A DNA stretch of 64,000 nucleotides, from positions 496,001 through 560,000 of the forward strand of contig JACKQL020000030.1 in the NCBI GenBank assembly GCA_018296165.2, in the 5' to 3' direction. Shown here in pieces: positions 47,390-60,802 of this stretch. A program made the translations under genes and the position numbers. Under the pieces are notes generated by a model that was not told where the DNA came from, did no database searches, and saw nothing but the letters and a program-made list of their open reading frames with translations. The stretch is from Termitomyces sp. T153. Taxonomy: Eukaryota > Basidiomycota > Agaricomycetes > Agaricales > Lyophyllaceae. Position 1 is the stretch's first letter, and each line of letters begins with the position of its first letter.

Positions 47390-49205
47390 GAAAGGGCACA
47401 GGGGCACTAAGACACTGATGGGAGAGAGACCTTTTGAGGAACCAAGTAGAAGCTCGCATAACTAAAAAGGGGGCTCCCAGACCAAATCTAGAGACTTGTT
47501 CTGCTGTAAGGGCAACCTCTGGAGGCTGTGGCTCAATCACACAGCTGGCAAAGGGAAATCCAAAGTCTATTCAGTACTGTACAGTGTCTACTGAGATAAC
47601 TACTCACCTAGCAAAGGGAAATCCAAAGAGAACAAGTCTGGGGATTCCCTAGGCCAGGTGTGATGCTTCAGAGGCTTTAGAAGCATGAGAAACAACTGTA
47701 CAGTATGACAGAGAAAAAAGACACAAGTGATGTGTCAGCAATTGGTCAGCAGTTACATAAGCCAGTGGCAGTGTCAAAAGGGCCACACTTGTCTGAATTA
47801 TTGACAGAGAACTGGTGCAGCCTGAGGGCTGAAACAGGACCAATAGATAGGAAAAAGGTAGGAGAATAAAGGAAAACTATAATGGAGCAAATCTGACAAG
47901 AACTGGAGAAGGAGAAGGGGAAACAAATGAGATGTCTCCTGACACTAATGGACTTTTGAAGATCTATAGCATATGGTATGTTTTGACTATAAATCTGATT
48001 GCTGACAGTCTCTGACTTGGAAGTGTATTCTGTGATGTTAGGTGGTACCAATATTGAATTGTAAAATCAAACAAAGTGAGGCTATACTTGGACTGGAGTG
48101 CTACTAGCTGTATGCTGGCTTTCTGATTTTAAGGTGTGTGTTCAGACTTGAAAGTGTGTATTCTTATAGTTTTACAGTAATCAGTTCTTCTACATTAGAG
48201 TCAACTTATTCTTGATCATCTCCAACTTTTCTTGCATTCAATGGATATTTAACTACATTATGATAGCTTCTGAAAAAAGATGGTGGTTTAATGTATTATG
48301 CTAATGGAACCATTAGTAAAGAGAGCATTGAAGATTGCATTAAGATGGAAAAAGCTTCAGAAGGTAGTATTAATATAGAATGTGTAAAGTTGATAGTCTT
48401 CTGTTAAGGGACTGGAACAGGAGGTTTTTTGCTCAGTACTACGACATATATGTATGTTTGGATAGACTGGATTGCTACTAGCTGTAGGCTAGGTCCTGTT
48501 TCTAAGGACCCATAAGGTTCCTAATTTGAAGGTGTATAATTTATGATTAGATGATTATATAGTCAGATATATTGAGCTGAAGACAATAGATGTATGATGT
48601 GTAATCAATCTTGATTTAATAAATTATTGGAAAGGAATTTTCAGAAAAAATCAAGTCAAAGGTCTGATTGCTAAGTATTAGTACCATTTGGTGATACTAT
48701 AAAGGAGATACTAAACATTTCATTACTGAGGCTACTTTCTTTAATCTCTTTTTTTTTAGTACATTTTAGTGTCCAAAAATTGTCTGACATGCTTTTCAAA
48801 GTGTGTGAGTAATAAGGGGACAGAAGGTGGAGGAGACTTTGATTCATCAATGATTCTAATTTTTTAAGTATATTAAAGATGATCTATTAAATGATAATTA
48901 CTTGAAAGAGTTGGAATGTTGAAAACCTAACTTAATGAAGTGAGCTTTGGTCTGGATTTTGGCATTATATTAAAAATAATGGAATACTTATAAAGAAAAG
49001 TTCACTTAACGGAGTGAAATATGATTGAAATAATAGTAAATACTTACATTTACTGACATTGACAATGACAGGACTATCAACACATTGATTTAAAAAAGAA
49101 AGACAAAAGTCAGCATAATGAAAGAGATAAGTGCCTCCATTAATATGACAATCTTGATTACTTTATTGAAGAACTCTTATCAATAACATGAAAGACACAA
49201 GTAGA
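47390..49205. other. Gypsy leader and AT-rich sequence, no gene
   Basis: Near 47545-47625 a motif GCAAAGGGAAATCCAAAG occurs twice about 63 bp apart (47549 and 47610 regions). A 101-codon minus-strand frame at 48051-47746 has no recognisable motif. The rest is AT-rich and CpG-free, with no coding signal. Confidence 0.45.
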
Positions 49206-49211
49206 CAAAAT

Positions 49212-49420
49212 GAGGTTGAGTTTGGAGCTTAGCATTGAGTTGGAAAAATACAAAGACCTAACCAAATATAGTGAGGTTGGGTCTGTATCTCAGCATTGAG
49301 TTGATGAAATACAAAGACCTAACCAAACATAGTGAGATTGGGTCTGGATCTCAGCATTGACTTAAAAGATTAAAGACCTAACTAAATGAAGTGAGGTTGG
49401 GTCTGGGACTTGGTATGAGC
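49212..49420 (+). repeat. 61-bp tandem repeat, 3.4 units
   Basis: Units start at 49212 and 49273 (each 61 bp) and at 49334 (59 bp), with a partial fourth to about 49420. Each begins GAGGTTGGGTCTG or a close variant and contains CTCAGCATTGA and AAAGACCTAAC. A more diverged unit may lie near 48930. Its role is unknown. Confidence 0.85.
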
Positions 49421-49599
49421 TCTAGGCCCATGCCAAAGGTATGGATAGCTTGTTCTTGTATGTAGTGTAGAACAACAATAGATGTCCTTATATAAGCAAT
49501 AAGGTATAGATAAGATATGTAATATTTAAAATCTAAAATAAAATAACTAAAATAAGTGAAATTTATGCTAAGGGGCATAGTCTATTTGTCCCAAGACTA

Positions 49600-52500
49600 T
49601 AAGCTATAACTACTTTACACATATCCTCCCAAGTCTTCCAAGGATTTGAGGATTGCAGAGATCCTCTGCAAAACTTTCTCTGACTGCTTCTACTCCTCCT
49701 GGGCTCTGAATGATTGTATGATGTTGTCCTAATACTTGTGGAGCCATTTTTCTAGCTTCTCCACAAAAACAATGGGGTTGAATATCATTTCAGTATTGTA
49801 ATTTGCCACAAAGTCCTTGTAGAGCATGTCAAGATAGTTAAACACTGAGTCACCAATAAATTTTGTGAACTTCTTCTCTACTTGGTTGACTTTTGCTGTC
49901 TAGTATCTAACATCATTGGAATCCTGCCTTGAAGGTATAGTTGAATATTGCTATAGTATGTAAGGGCACCAAGAGCTTATTTGGGATCCATGCTGGACTC
50001 AAATGCTTTCACAAATGATTCCAAACTGTTCAATAACAAGTCTGAATTGCCAGCATGCTCCATGAGCTGCTTGGCAGCTTGTTCAACTCTGAGGTCCTAA
50101 AATCTAGCATTGTGAGGGTTCTCTCTAGAGCATTTAGTGGGTAAAGGTTGATTGAGAGGGACTGAGCTTACTCTGAATTTATGCTAGATTCAGCATGGAC
50201 CATTGCACAAGAAGGCAAGTTGTCTTGGACTTGTCTAATCTTTGGCTTTATCTCTACTCTATTCAATGCATAGGTGACAGCAACATAATTCAATAGATTG
50301 GAAGATACTTTTCTGCTTTCATTCTCTGATATTATTTCTTTTGGTGAGTGCTAATGAATGCTTTATTTCTACTGGCATGTATTGTATAAATGCAATTGAG
50401 TACTAGAGCTGATTCAAATACTTGTGATATGACCCATGACTTTCAGCATTGGCAGCCAGCCTTCTTTCTTCTGCTATGTGATAGAGGTGGTGCCAACCCA
50501 TGATGTGGAAAGGGCAGAGTGTGTCAAAGATCAAGGTTAAGTACAAGTACAAAGCTTGGTATTGTCATCTTACCTTTTGCCCTGATGTCTTACTTTTTTA
50601 TTACAGGCTCAAATCATGAAAACTTTTGGTGCAGCTATTTCCATAGTACTTACAGCATCCATTGATGCAATTTCAGGCAGCCTTGTCTGCTGTAACCCTA
50701 GTAAAATGTTAAGAGATTTGGTGGCAACTGGTCCAGCTGTTTGTAGGTGTGTCTTGAGCACCTATTACCTTAATATCCAACCTTGCACTTAAATTTCAAC
50801 CCTGCACATTTGCCCCAGAAAGCATGAAATTTGGGTGAGTCCCTGCTCCATACACTCAGGGGACATCCAGTTGTTGATGTCATTTAGGAAAAGAAGTGAG
50901 CCAAAATTCTCACAGAGCACCACAGACATTAGGCCACAGTCATTTAAGGTCCCAAGTTACATTTTGATTGCTAACATCAGACCTCTAGGCCCATGGGCAA
51001 TCTGATCTGATTGCTAACACCAGACATGTTGATCTTTTCTGCTATGAGAGTACACTCCTTCACACCTCAAACAAGCTCCTGCATCATTTGTGGTTTCATA
51101 TGCAATTTCCTACAAGTCACTACTACTAGCACCTTTAGCAATGGCCACCCTCAACTCCTCTCTGCTGACCAATCTTTTGATGTCTTGTCTCTGAATATAT
51201 ATGTTGATGACATGCATAGGTAACCCAACTCTTTCTTATGCTGTTACTCTAATCTAATCAACAGTACCTCTTGAAGCATTCCTCCATGAGAAAGAGAAAG
51301 CTGACATTGAAATGACAAAAAGGAATGACATGGCCACACATGATTGTAAGCATTCATTCTCTATTTTCTCAGTTCCATTCAGTTGTGGAAATTTTTCAGA
51401 GTGGATCCTTTGCCTCACTACTGGGAAGGATCTCACAGAGAAGATGACAGGTCAGGAATGTGGACAATATGTAGAATGTGAATATCATTATCCAGGGGAT
51501 GAGACAATGTTCTTTGAGTACTCTGATTATCAGGAACAGTTAACCAGTACATTTTCTTTCCACTGCCTCATTGAATTCTTGTTCACTTTAGTATCTCAGC
51601 TGCCTAGGCAGAGCTCAATAAGAGATGCATGTGTGCACTTGACTCTGACACAAACTGATGGCATTCTCCATCCTGTATCTTTTTTTACAAACTTCATCAT
51701 GCTATAATATGTTTTCAATCTTCAGATTTGGAGTGCTATTGCTCATTAGACTAATGGTATCCCTTCTATATCATCTTGTCATATTATTCCTTGTTGCTTG
51801 TCTTTGAGATATGCATGTTCTGCTGCTTACATTTCACTTCAAATGGTACAATGCATTGTAAGTATGTGTAACAAGAAGTCAATGAGTTTTGTAAGTATTC
51901 TCTAGCTCATCAAGGGCAATGTGATGAAGAGCTTTGGGAAGTCTAGCAAGATATTTCTCAATAATCAGCCTTTTATCTGGAGTCTTCAGGAAATGGCCAA
52001 GCCTTTCCAACAAAAAAGATTCATTTTTCTGGAATGAAATTAGAGTATGTGAAACCAGTGAAGGAGTGAGGGAACAGAAATGAGAGCATACCCAAGTGAG
52101 CCTGTCAGCCTCAAGGGTCATAAAGTTGTCCCATTTCTGGAAATCCCTAGGCATTACCACTGGCAATCCAAAATATGTGTAAAAATTTATTGAGGAGAGG
52201 AGAGCATCGCTATATTAATCAAGTGTACTTTGTGATGAAGAAACTGCCCCCATTCAACAATATTCATTTGTTGGCCACCCTTCAAAAGGAACCTATCCTC
52301 ATAAAGAATACAAGCTGCCTGGAAAAAAGCCTGTTGTTTGTTTTGTTTGCAGGCATATTGGTAGAAGGATGTAGAAGGGTGCAATAGATGCAAGGAACTT
52401 CTATTCTTCATCTAACATTTCAAACATTGCATTGCTTGATTGATATTTTAGTACTCCTACTCTCCTGCATTTAAGGCTGTGGCAACTTTTCAAGTTTGCC

Positions 52501-53200
52501 CACTACAGAGGAAGACTCTGAGCTATTGGTGAGAGTACCATTTCTCTGCCCACCAAGTACAGATTTATGTCAAATTTGGGCCCAGACCATTTACACATGT
52601 CAGAATATCAATCCTCCTTTCCTTGGCCTTCTGCTAATTGTCCTCTTTTACATTTTGTCTGACTATTCTGTCTGATTGCTATTCATACTTTGTATTCATT
52701 CAATTTTCTTGGCCAAGTCCAGTTTTTTTAACACCTTCACACAGCTGCAAGTTAATTGTATTTCTCTGGTTGGATTAAGCATGCCTCAACTTTGCAACAA
52801 GTAACTTCACTTTCACTGCTTGGTCCTGCTATAGCCTCTTCATTTTTCTTCTATTCTTCCATTTTTCCTTTTCCAGAGAGGTCTCTACTGACATGTCTGC
52901 TCATGAATAGCCACTTAATCATCTGTCTACAATTTTAATACTATGTACTATTTGCTGTTGAGAACAATCATAATTGCAGTTACCATAACCTATCTGGCAA
53001 TGCACATCTCCATCCTCCACTGGCTTTTCTATCCACTCTCTTCTGCTTCAAGGAATGCCATTTATTACAAGATTGGAAATCAAGCAACAGCCTCAAATTC
53101 ATTGATATTTTATTCTCCAACTCTGCAAATAATCTTTCATCTTCCCCCCAACCTGTGCTTTTGTGCCTGAAAAACAAACTTATTTAGGTCCATCTCCATC
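49600..53200. other. CpG-depleted block with decayed ORFs, no recognised gene
   Basis: Two minus-strand frames (52411-52187 and 52166-51879) may be exons of one decayed protein: a GT...AG-like gap separates them and both are protein-like. A 131-codon plus-strand frame lies at 51312-51707. I recognise no domain in any of them. The region is likely an old element or a gene captured in repeats. Confidence 0.4.
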
Positions 53201-53220
53201 ATAGTATCATCCATTGTAGG

Positions 53221-56200
53221 TTGAGCTTACCACTTCTCATATGCAAATTCTTTGCCAACTACTCAAGTGACCCGTTCTCACCTAATTCAACTGTTGTGTA
53301 CAATAATGAAGAACATGGAGACACTGGTGGTGATGTGACTATGCAAAATGAAATGGTTGATCCAACATATTATGGGCCAATTCCTGTTTACAATGGTCCT
53401 ACTGCTGAGCAAATGGGAGGTGGTACTGCTGATGCACCCTCTTGGAACTGTCAACATGTTCCATTGACTGCATTGGGTTCAAACACACCAGAGAGCTGGA
53501 ACTTTGCCCATTGTTGTGCTTAGATGATCCCTTCCACTTCTCAGCATGCCACCTCACCTCTTGCCTCATGCAAAGCTAGTATTCTGGTCAATACTTTTCT
53601 GGATGGCCTTGATGATGAAGTTATTGATGGTATGGCATTTGATTGTTCTTCCAGTTTCTCATCTTTGGAGGCATCACCTGTAACCTTCCCTCTCCAGGAT
53701 CCTGTTCCCAGTTTATACACCCCCACTGAAGATCCACCAGAGAGGGAAAACCTTCAGTTTTAGAACAATTCTACATTTCTGGCAAATTTCAGGAGCTTCT
53801 TCCACTGCCTGGCCCTGCAACCTCAAAGGCACCACTTGTCACTACTCAAACTCCAACATTCTTGGGCAGCAACTCAAACCCTTTCATCTGGGAACTTGCC
53901 ATCACAAAATCACCCCTACCTACCTCAGATGTAGGCCCATGCACTCTGCCCTTGCAGCCTTGTATTCAGAAGGCAAATCTTGATGGTCATCCATTGTGCA
54001 ATGTTCTTCAAAAATGTCAGGAGAGGTTTACCCACATCAAGGGAGTCTTTGTTGAGCTTGCCAATTTGTTGGATTGGCCAGTGTCTCAGGTCAAGAAGTG
54101 GTTCTCTTCCAATATAAAGGGCTCAAGCACAGCAAGTGAGTGGAATCTCTATCAGGCATATCTTTTTAGGCATCATGAAGAAGAATTACAGCAATGTGAT
54201 CTTCAGGATGGTACAGGTACACAACCTCTTCTTATGTATCTGCTTGCTCCTAATGAACAATACAGACTCTGACTGTTGGCTGAGCTTCCAAACAAAATAT
54301 GGCAACAATACCAATGCTATCTTACAAGCAGCTCTTGAGCTCAATTGCATAATAATTGAAAGGAAACACTCTGACAGCCGTCTGGTCATTTAGAAAAGCA
54401 CTGTGTAAAGCTTGTGAGTCAAAATCTTTTCTTGTTGACTATTCAGGTGCTTATCATAACCTTAATCAAGAAGGCACTAAAAAACACTTTCAGACTTTTG
54501 CTATTGTAGTTGGTGACTGCATTCAGAAGGACCAAGGATTCAGGATGATTGTTGCAACCCTAGGTCTGACAGATGTAAGTATCAGTCCCACTCAATCATC
54601 AGAGTGTTTCTAATGTCATTCTACTTTGTGTCTAAGCACCTCAAGCTTGACAATGAGATTTTGTTGGGATTGATAAAGTGTGAAGCATAGTATGTGACTC
54701 TTCATTATGCATATTGTTTGTTCTAACTGTAATATTCCTCAGTGATGCAGTTTCCAAGAGGGTCACATAAGATATCAATCTGGAGAAGCTTGTTGACAAA
54801 CTCAACAAAGCCTTTGTTTCAATCGAATTGGAGCTTAAACCCCTACCCAGTCACCCTGCCAAAGAAGAAGATGATGATGGCAATGCCTCTATTAGATCAC
54901 TCCAACATCAATTCAAGCGACAAGAAGTATTGAATTGCAATGCTCAGTGAGTGTACCAAACTACATTATTGATGACATTGTTAACATTATCTTGCAGGGA
55001 GTGCCACCAAGGCTGCAGGTCACTGGTGGACTGGCAATTGGCTGCCCTGGACTCCCCTTCCCAATCACCTTGTCAGAATTTCCCATGTCATGATGAGATG
55101 GCCCCCAAGTTGTGTGATGCCAAATGAAATGAGTAAGCCCAAGAAAAGCAAAACAGGGTATCAAAGATCTTGGCAACAAGGATGGGCACCTCCTTTTGAC
55201 TGCTCTTCAGACCAGTCAACTTGAGATTGCAAAGGCAGATTCTGACAAGATCAAGAAAGACAAGATCACTGTCATTGCAACTGCTGAACCTACCACAAAT
55301 GACACCTCCACTGTTCACTCCCATGCAGTCTTTGCTAGTGGGAAAACATGGGTTGGCCAGCCAGCTCCCAAAAGCACTGCACTTACCCATGTCAGGCACA
55401 AGAAGGCTTTAACTTTGACTTCAACTGTTGAGGTTGGATTGGAACTGAGCAAGAGACCGGCCCACCTCCTACAGCTAACAATGACAAGTCTAATTGCCCT
55501 GCTCCTGCCTCAAAGAAGCAGCAGCCTTGCCGTAGACCTGTTTATACTATTAGTAGCAATTCCAAGGAGCTTCCCCCTGCCCCTACCATCAAGCCAGCAC
55601 CTCCTAAAAAGGATGTGCCTAGTGTTGAGACCAGCTGAGATCCTGATGACCCAGTCAAGGATGAACACTTGAATGGCTCACACAAAACCAACTGAGGCTG
55701 TTTCAACTGCTTCACCTTCTATGGTGACTGCAATGCCTGCTTTAACTGCTCCACATTCTATGGTGACTGCAATGCCAGCTGGACCTCCAAAGCCCACAGT
55801 CACCCCTGGACAATCCATAGACACCAGTAGATCACAGTCTGGTGGCAAGCGGACCATAACACCTACTTGTATGCCAGTGGCACAAGTCAATTCAAACACA
55901 GCTCTTCCTGCAACTTCCCATCAATCAATGGCTATCTTCCCAACTAGACTGTTAGCAACAGGATGGGACCACCTCAACCAGAAATGCCTCTGACCCAGGC
56001 ATTTGGTGGTCGAAAAGCAGCTGGTCATCCCAAAACTGGGTAAAATATCACCGATCAAACATGTGACAGCTCCCCACACCAGCGAAGGGGATTGAGAACC
56101 ATCTCCCTCCTCCCTCCTCCCATCTCTCCAGCGGTGACAACATGCAGTCAAACCAAGCTGCAGCTCCATTACCTCACCCTCAACTCCCCAAACCTGGCTA

Positions 56201-56651
56201 GTTCAATGTCTTAATGGACAAAGACCCCTACTTTGCCCAAGGTTACAACAGCTCACAGTACAATGCGGAGATGTACAACAATGGTGATTATGATTCTGCA
56301 TATATGTTCTATGATATACACGATGCTCCTGCAGTGGAGCCTGCATACAATCCTCCACACTATCTAAGTGCTTCTCCTCATGGCCATCCCAGGTATCCTC
56401 GCCATCCTTACCCATGTGGGGCTATGCAATGTCCATCTCAAGGGCTCCATCTTTGTCAATCTGCCATGCGCTATCACCCCCTCCCTCATGCTCATGGTGC
56501 AGCCAATGCCGGCCCTTCTCATGCATCCGTCATGTCAAACATGGGCCCACCTTGTGGATCATCCAATGCCGGCCCTTTGAACACGCCTGCCACATTGAAC
56601 ATGGGTCCTCTGCTTGAGTACTGGGATATGAGCAGGAGGGAGACAACGTAG
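53221..56651 (+). pseudogene. Decayed long repeat-associated gene of unknown function
   Basis: Successive plus-strand frames appear to be parts of one interrupted protein. These are an acidic N-terminal part (53221-53760) and a middle part with the helical block SEWNLYQAYLFRHHEEELQQCDL (54145-54210; quoted to show register, from residues about 92-114 of the frame). GAYHNLNQEGTKKHF follows near 54450. After that come a Pro/Ser/Thr-rich region (55200-55990) and a Tyr/Gly/Pro-rich C-terminus (56214-56651) with repeated NMGP and NAGP. This layout resembles hypothetical proteins often found next to mobile elements in Agaricomycetes, but I cannot name a family. Stops and frame changes are frequent in the first 2 kb. 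CpG content returns towards the 3' end, so decay fades from left to right. Confidence 0.45.
55700..55780 (+). repeat. Two copies of a 42-bp direct repeat
   Basis: TCTATGGTGACTGCAATGCC occurs twice, preceded each time by ACTGCTTCACC or ACTGCTCCACA. The period is a multiple of three, so it duplicates a short Ser/Thr/Ala-rich protein segment in the gene above. Confidence 0.65.
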
Positions 56652-56659
56652 AATATAAT

Positions 56660-57060
56660 TTGCTGAGTCAGAGGACACTGGATGGTACCCTGCTTGTCAT
56701 TCATGTATATTGTATTGACATTTGTATTGGCATTTGAAACAGCTTCTTGATATCTTGATAGCATTATCCTAATTTTGTCAATAGTATCCATTTATGTTTT
56801 CCATGCCTGACACATTGCGATGTTATTCCTAGAGAGACACAATGTCAAAAATCTGAAGCCTCTTGACCATTACTTTCAACCTCTCGACCTCTCGACCTCC
56901 TAACACCAACCTCTTGACCTTGTCGTCTCCTAACTTCTTTTCCACTCGAAGAACTGCGCAACCGACCCCAAACTTTGCGTTCTGAACTGGGCCCAATCTG
57001 GATCTCTGGCTACAGTAAGAGGGGTGTTTGGTGTCATTAGGGTACCCGCCGTCTGTGAAG
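56660..57060. other. Intergenic; short CTCGACCT microsatellite near 56880
   Basis: Normal CpG content returns. A small run of CTCTCGACCTC-type repeats lies at 56878-56905. No gene is recognised up to the CBM1 remnant. Confidence 0.4.
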
Positions 57061-57067
57061 TAAAGCC

Positions 57068-57313
57068 CCCTAAAGTGTCATCAAGGAGCAGATACCATCC
57101 TGCCAGGGGTGCTCTATCTCTCAGGGAAATTCTGCAGGAGGTGGATCCCCTACTATATCAACAGGCAGCACATCCACTAGTGCTACTGGTAGTGGGACTG
57201 CGGCACATTGGGGACAATGCGGTGGCATGGGCTGGACTGGCCCCACCATCTGTGCATCGCCTTATACTTGCCAGACTATCAGTTGCAATGTCTATCACAG
57301 CTCCGCTATTTGA
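57068..57313 (+). pseudogene. Remnant of a secreted protein: Ser/Thr linker plus CBM1
   Basis: The plus frame ending at the TGA at 57311-57313 reads a Gly/Ser/Thr-rich linker ([14 protein letters not shown], from 57158). It is followed by [20 protein letters not shown] and TC (57206-57271), which is the fungal cellulose-binding module CBM1 with its aromatic and four Cys positions in place. The last part of the module, which should end Q-C after an aromatic residue, is found only in another frame (DYQLQC from about 57274), so an indel has broken the domain. The frame opens after a stop near 57066, and no catalytic domain (GH, AA9 or other) is recognisable upstream. It is thus the 3' end of a dead plant-cell-wall-degrading enzyme gene, or the last exon of one I cannot trace. 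Confidence 0.72.
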
Positions 57314-57319
57314 ATCATT

Positions 57320-58425
57320 CTGACAAACACTGTGTAACATACTACTCTCAATGTTTGTGAAAGCTAGATTGAACAACAAAATAAGGTATATGCTTTGATT
57401 TTTTTACAGGCAATTTGACACAAACGTGAAATTATCTTCAAGGTATTGACTTCAACCTTGTTTTCTGCAAAAATTTGGAGATAAGTAGCAGGAGTCCTGT
57501 CAATGCAAACCCTCAAAAGTACAACATGTCTGTACCCAAATTTCTATATATCTAAATGTGACAGATGAGCCTAAGAATGGTTGTACAAAGAGGTCAGAAG
57601 TCAACAGGGAAGGTCAAATTTCTTGTGATATGTCAAGTACCTATTTTTGGCGATGTGTACATGGAATGTATGCTGACATGCGAGTTTCATGAGAATGACC
57701 AGAAGATTCAAAACAAACGATATTTGTTCAGCCTTCAGTTGGGCAATGAATCTTTAGCTTATCCTTCCGGGGTGTCCACATCTCCTATCCAAGATTTGAC
57801 CACTGCTTGCTCCCAGCTTTGGCTCCCAGCTGTTGGCCTTGTGATTCAAATAGAACAGATAGTTGCACATTTACACTCTTGTTCTAATGGATATTCTCTG
57901 CCATAGCAGCAAAAGGGCATGGCCATATATCTGCGAAATCCTGCTTGATCAGAGACACTGCCTTTCACTGAGTTACACATAGATACAGGTTATGAGTGAT
58001 TATGACATAGTTGGGGCTGTGGATAGCAGAAAGTGCTTAGGTACATGCAACTCTGCGGTAGGCATTTGGATTGTTTCTGGTTCTGGTCGGATATCAAGAG
58101 CCCCTGCTGGCATGGTTGTGATGTGTGGCATCTTGTTCTCAATGTTGTCAGTGCTATTGGACATAGTAAGCGTGTCAAGGAAAGTCAAATTCAGTAAAGT
58201 TTGGTCATCCTTATGCTCAAGAAGAGTTCACGGAGAAATGGCATTTGCACATTCGTGAAGGTATCTCCAATATAGGATCAATGTATATGAGTGTCCTCAA
58301 GCCATATGATAAGCCACAATAGAGTCACAATCGTAAAAAAATCCCGTGAAATTGATATCTGCTTCATGCAGTTGAGATCTCAGCTACGATTTTCTCTGAA
58401 GGGTGTGAGAGCAGAGTCAGGTCAA
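57320..58425. other. No recognised gene; one 113-codon ORF
   Basis: The frame 57565-57906 (+) has no known motif. A second at 57992-58258 (+) contains no recognisable domain. They may be chance frames in the intergenic space behind the sugar transporter. Confidence 0.4.
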
Positions 58426-58432
58426 GATAGAG

Positions 58433-60727
58433 CTAGCCATTCACTTCAACTTTGTCTTTTGTAATAACCTCTTTGAGAGTCTTCCTTCCGACTTCGCGCC
58501 CAATCTTCCAGGCAGTGAAGATATGGCCTTGCTGAAAGATCTCCTCCACCTCCTCTAGCGTGCGTCCGACAGTCTCAGGGAACATGAAAAAGATGTGGAT
58601 GCAAGCGGCAAAGTTAAAAGTTGCGAAGATGAAGTATGTTTTCCAAGCAATGGAAGCAAGACCAGGCGGTACGGCATACGCTAGCGCCGTGTTGAAGGCC
58701 CAGTTGGCCGCGGTCGCCAACGACACAGCCTTGCCCCGAGTTCTCAAAGAATACTAGACAACCAATGAGATCAGTTCATTTGCAAATTGATAATGTATTC
58801 TAACCAGCTCTGCAGGATAAGTCCACGACACCGGTCCCATAGTCATGGCATAACTTCAAAACAAGGAGATCAGCGTACTAAGCCGAAAGTGTTATTGAGA
58901 CGCTTCGGTACCTGCAGACGAAGAAGTAAGAGCAGACAATAATTGCCTTGGTAGCGGCGTCATGATCAGTTACAAGCCAAATTGCTTTTGAATGGTCATA
59001 AGAGTCTGAATATCGGAACAGTAAAGGACGCACTGTCACCATTGACTGGACCCCAGTGTCCAAAACGTGCTTGAAGGCCCCCAACGAGGCACAGCCAGAA
59101 TCCCATGAGCAAAGTTCCTATAACGAGCATAGGCCGACGACCCCATTTATCGATATATAAGATAGCAGGGACTAAGAAACGAGACTGAGTGACATCTGTT
59201 AGGATATAAACACCACTGACATACCAGTGAAGGCGACGTTAAGGACATACTGCACGGACTAGCAGAAAAAAGCAGAATGTAAGGAAAAGGACTACATACA
59301 CAGAGAAAACACTGACATCAGCAATCAGGTTGCCGCGAGTACCAGTAAGACCTGCACCACGGAAGACGTAGATAATGTAATACCTGATGGCGAAAAGTAA
59401 AGCTTAGTTCACGAATCAGAAAAATCCATATAAACAACGTATACATCATCACGTTCACGCCAGTTAATTGTGACCACATCCGAAGAGTGCAGCCCAACAT
59501 GACACGGCGGGAATTGCCGGGTTTCAATAGATCAAGATACGATTTGGCACCTTCCGTACGTTCAAAACATATCTTCAAATGCTGTTCAATATTGCTGAAA
59601 AGTAGAGAGAAGAGCATTGTGCATTAACCTGGTGCTTAATTTCCTCGTACTCCAGAACAACGAGCTCGTTATTTATATCTCCTCCACCGTGGAGATCAGC
59701 CAACACTTGAAGAGCTTCGTTCTCTCTGAAAATGGCAATTTCACATTAGAGGCTGAAACCGAGAACCTGTTTGTCACAGTACCTTCCCTGATCGAACAAA
59801 TAACGCGGGCTTTCGGGGAAAATGGTCATACCCAAGCTGAGAATTATGGCGGGGATCATTTGCAAACCCCAAGGAATGCGAAATGAGGCGACACCATCAA
59901 TGTACGAGCACCCGAATTGAATGAAGTACTGAATCAGAATACCCCAAGTAATGGACCTAATGAAACTTTAATCATCGTGCTTTTCATTAAATAAGGCGTC
60001 GTACGTACCATTGTTGAAGGGAAACGATGCGACCACGAATGGAAGGTAGGGTGATTTCAGATTGGTAGATAGGGACGACAGCACTGGAAAGGCCAACGGA
60101 AATTCCGGAAATGATACGTCCGACGACAAGCATTCCACGATCCTAGCGAAAGTACAGCACGTTGCATGCGAATACTATGACATTTGATTGACTACTTACA
60201 ATCGATGCACACTGGAGAATAGAACCAATGACCCAAATCATACCAGCCAAGATAACGGTTTTCTTGCGTCCAAGCCTGTCTGCCAATTGCGTCGCCAGCA
60301 GAGCACCAATAAGAGATCCTGCAGGCATAGCAGCGACCATGGCACCTTGTACACCAGGTCCGGGCTACAGCAAAGCAAGAATGAATTTTGCCGTTGCGAA
60401 ATTCGAAAACGATGGACCTTGTTAAATACCCTGAGATACGCAGAATTCTAGAGTACAAGTCAAATTACTAAACACCCAGAAATGTGTCCAACAAAAGGAT
60501 CTGCTGCTTACATTCAGCACTCCAGACATCGAGGAGATATCCAGACCAAGGAGGCCTCCACCGATGCAGGCGAAGGACCCCACCTTATACTATAGGATAA
60601 TGAATATTGTCTTATTCTAAGGTTCAGAAAGAAGGAGCACTGGATTAGATGCTATACGAGCGCTATACTGTGGATATGTCGACAAGTGCAATCAGGAATA
60701 AAGATCATCATAAGAACCTACACCCAT
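58433..60727 (-). CDS. MFS sugar transporter (sugar porter family)
   Basis: A minus-strand gene with about ten short introns runs from the ATG at 60727 (exon 1 only ATGGGT) to a stop at 58433. Exon 2 (60589-60512) gives YKVGSFACIGGGLLGLDIS. Then follow DRLGRKK (about 60280), VGRIISGISVGLSS (about 60110), RGRIVSLQQW, WGLQMIPAIILSLGM and PESPRYLFDQGR (about 59800). LTGVNVMMY (about 59455), DKWGRRPM (about 59145), MTMGPVSWTYPAEL (about 58830) and RTRGKAVSLATAANWAFN complete the order, with the closing PETVGRTLEEVEEIF at about 58570. These are the sugar-porter signatures of a 12-helix plasma-membrane hexose or related sugar/H+ symporter. The splice junctions I checked keep the frame, for example the intron that joins GPVN to AIWLV. 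The gene appears intact. Substrate cannot be told from sequence. Confidence 0.93.
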
Positions 60728-60802
60728 AGCTTCGAACACTGAGATCCTGAGAGTCGGGGAAGAGGTGGTAAAACACAAGAGAGAGATCATTCCATGCACG
60801 AC

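Noticed and set aside
54060..54110. Homeodomain-like helix (SQVKKWFSS)
   Set aside because: The resemblance is a few residues only, with no flanking homeodomain pattern.
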